Assembly (NCBI GenBank): GCA_041619575.1
Contig: JBFKDP010000283.1
Span: 1-5,429 of the forward strand
DNA length: 5,429 bases
Direction: 5' to 3'
From: Litorivivens sp041619575
Lineage (GTDB): Bacteria; Pseudomonadota; Gammaproteobacteria; Pseudomonadales; Spongiibacteraceae
Positions 5,187 to 5,429 of this stretch are shown here, in pieces. A program made the translations under genes and the position numbers. How positions within the stretch are numbered: the first letter of the stretch is position 1; each line of letters opens with the position of its first letter. The notes under the pieces were generated by a model. The model searched no databases. It was not told where the DNA came from and worked only from the letters and a program-made list of their open reading frames with translations.

Positions 5187-5429
5187 TTACGGGCTGATGG
5201 CTTCAAGGGAACTACTTCCCGTAGCCACACGGTAGGCAGCAGCCTTTACCTCACTGTCGTTTTCACGGTCGAAAATGCTGGCCACGTGATACCAGGTCGC
5301 GCTACAGGTCTCAGTCGTGACATCCAAGATCATGTAACCGCGTCGGCTCAGGTTACTGTACTTGATATGCGGGTTGTAGGCCTTAATGACCTCTTCCGCT
5401 GCAGTGACTCCGATCTCAGCAGGAATCAC
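5187..5429 (-). CDS. phoD: Alkaline phosphatase D (PhoD)-like, C-terminal end only
   Basis: The last 80 codons are visible; the frame stays open to the right edge, so the start and the metal-binding active site lie outside the window. The GTG at the edge is an internal valine codon, not a start. The stretch NPHIKYSNLSRRGYMILDVT, then an A.WYHV motif, then a tail with AAAYRVATGSSSL is the usual end of PhoD-family phosphodiesterase/phosphatases. Family members are secreted (often by Tat), calcium- and iron-dependent, and release phosphate from esters in the periplasm or outside the cell; none of those parts can be seen here. The next gene downstream, 96 bp away on the same strand, encodes another exported protein. 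No terminator is seen after the TAA at 5187-5189. Confidence 0.72.
   Translation of the reverse strand: MIPAEIGVTAAEEVIKAYNPHIKYSNLSRRGYMILDVTTETCSATWYHVASIFDRENDSEVKAAAYRVATGSSSLEAISP

Overview
The window looks like chromosomal DNA from a gammaproteobacterium, probably a marine or environmental relative of Pseudomonas. This rests on gene content: a FabR/DesT-type TetR regulator divergent from a two-gene acyl-CoA desaturase operon is the arrangement known as desT-desCB in Pseudomonas aeruginosa. Base composition is moderate in GC, with AT-rich promoters. The species cannot be named from the sequence alone.

Layout, left to right. Positions 1-415 hold no convincing gene. They contain a short hairpin with a T-rich tail and a nested set of inverted repeats (67-172) that could fold as RNA. 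Positions 416-1501 (minus) encode a membrane-anchored endonuclease/exonuclease/phosphatase (EEP) family protein. Positions 1550-2188 (minus) encode the TetR regulator (DesT/FabR type), directly upstream of the EEP gene and in the same reading frame, with one TAA and 16 sense codons between the two ORFs. Positions 2189-2368 are the divergent control region, with a strong sigma70-like promoter and a near-perfect 20-bp palindrome between its -35 and -10. Positions 2369-3454 (plus) encode a ferredoxin reductase with a C-terminal 2Fe-2S domain (DesC). Positions 3465-4571 (plus) encode a membrane fatty acyl desaturase (DesB). Positions 4581-5090 (minus) encode a small secreted, very hydrophilic protein of unknown function, convergent with desB. 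Positions 5187-5429 (minus) are the C-terminal end of an alkaline phosphatase D (PhoD)-like protein that runs off the right edge.

How the genes work together. By analogy with Pseudomonas DesT/DesC/DesB and mycobacterial Rv3230c/DesA3, DesC would pass NAD(P)H electrons through FAD and the 2Fe-2S centre to the di-iron site of DesB. DesB would then put a double bond into saturated fatty acyl chains, most likely acyl-CoA. DesT would sense the saturated/unsaturated acyl-CoA balance and repress desCB by binding the palindrome inside the promoter. The EEP protein shares the regulator's transcription unit, so a role in membrane lipid or phosphoester metabolism is possible but unproven. The right-hand pair (secreted protein and PhoD) looks like a separate unit.

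Nothing here is clearly a new defence or mobile system. The points most worth a second look are the desCB control region with two or three related palindromes, the single-stop in-frame junction between desT and the EEP gene with its CTAG-rich 9-bp tandem repeat, and the structured gene-free stretch at the left end.
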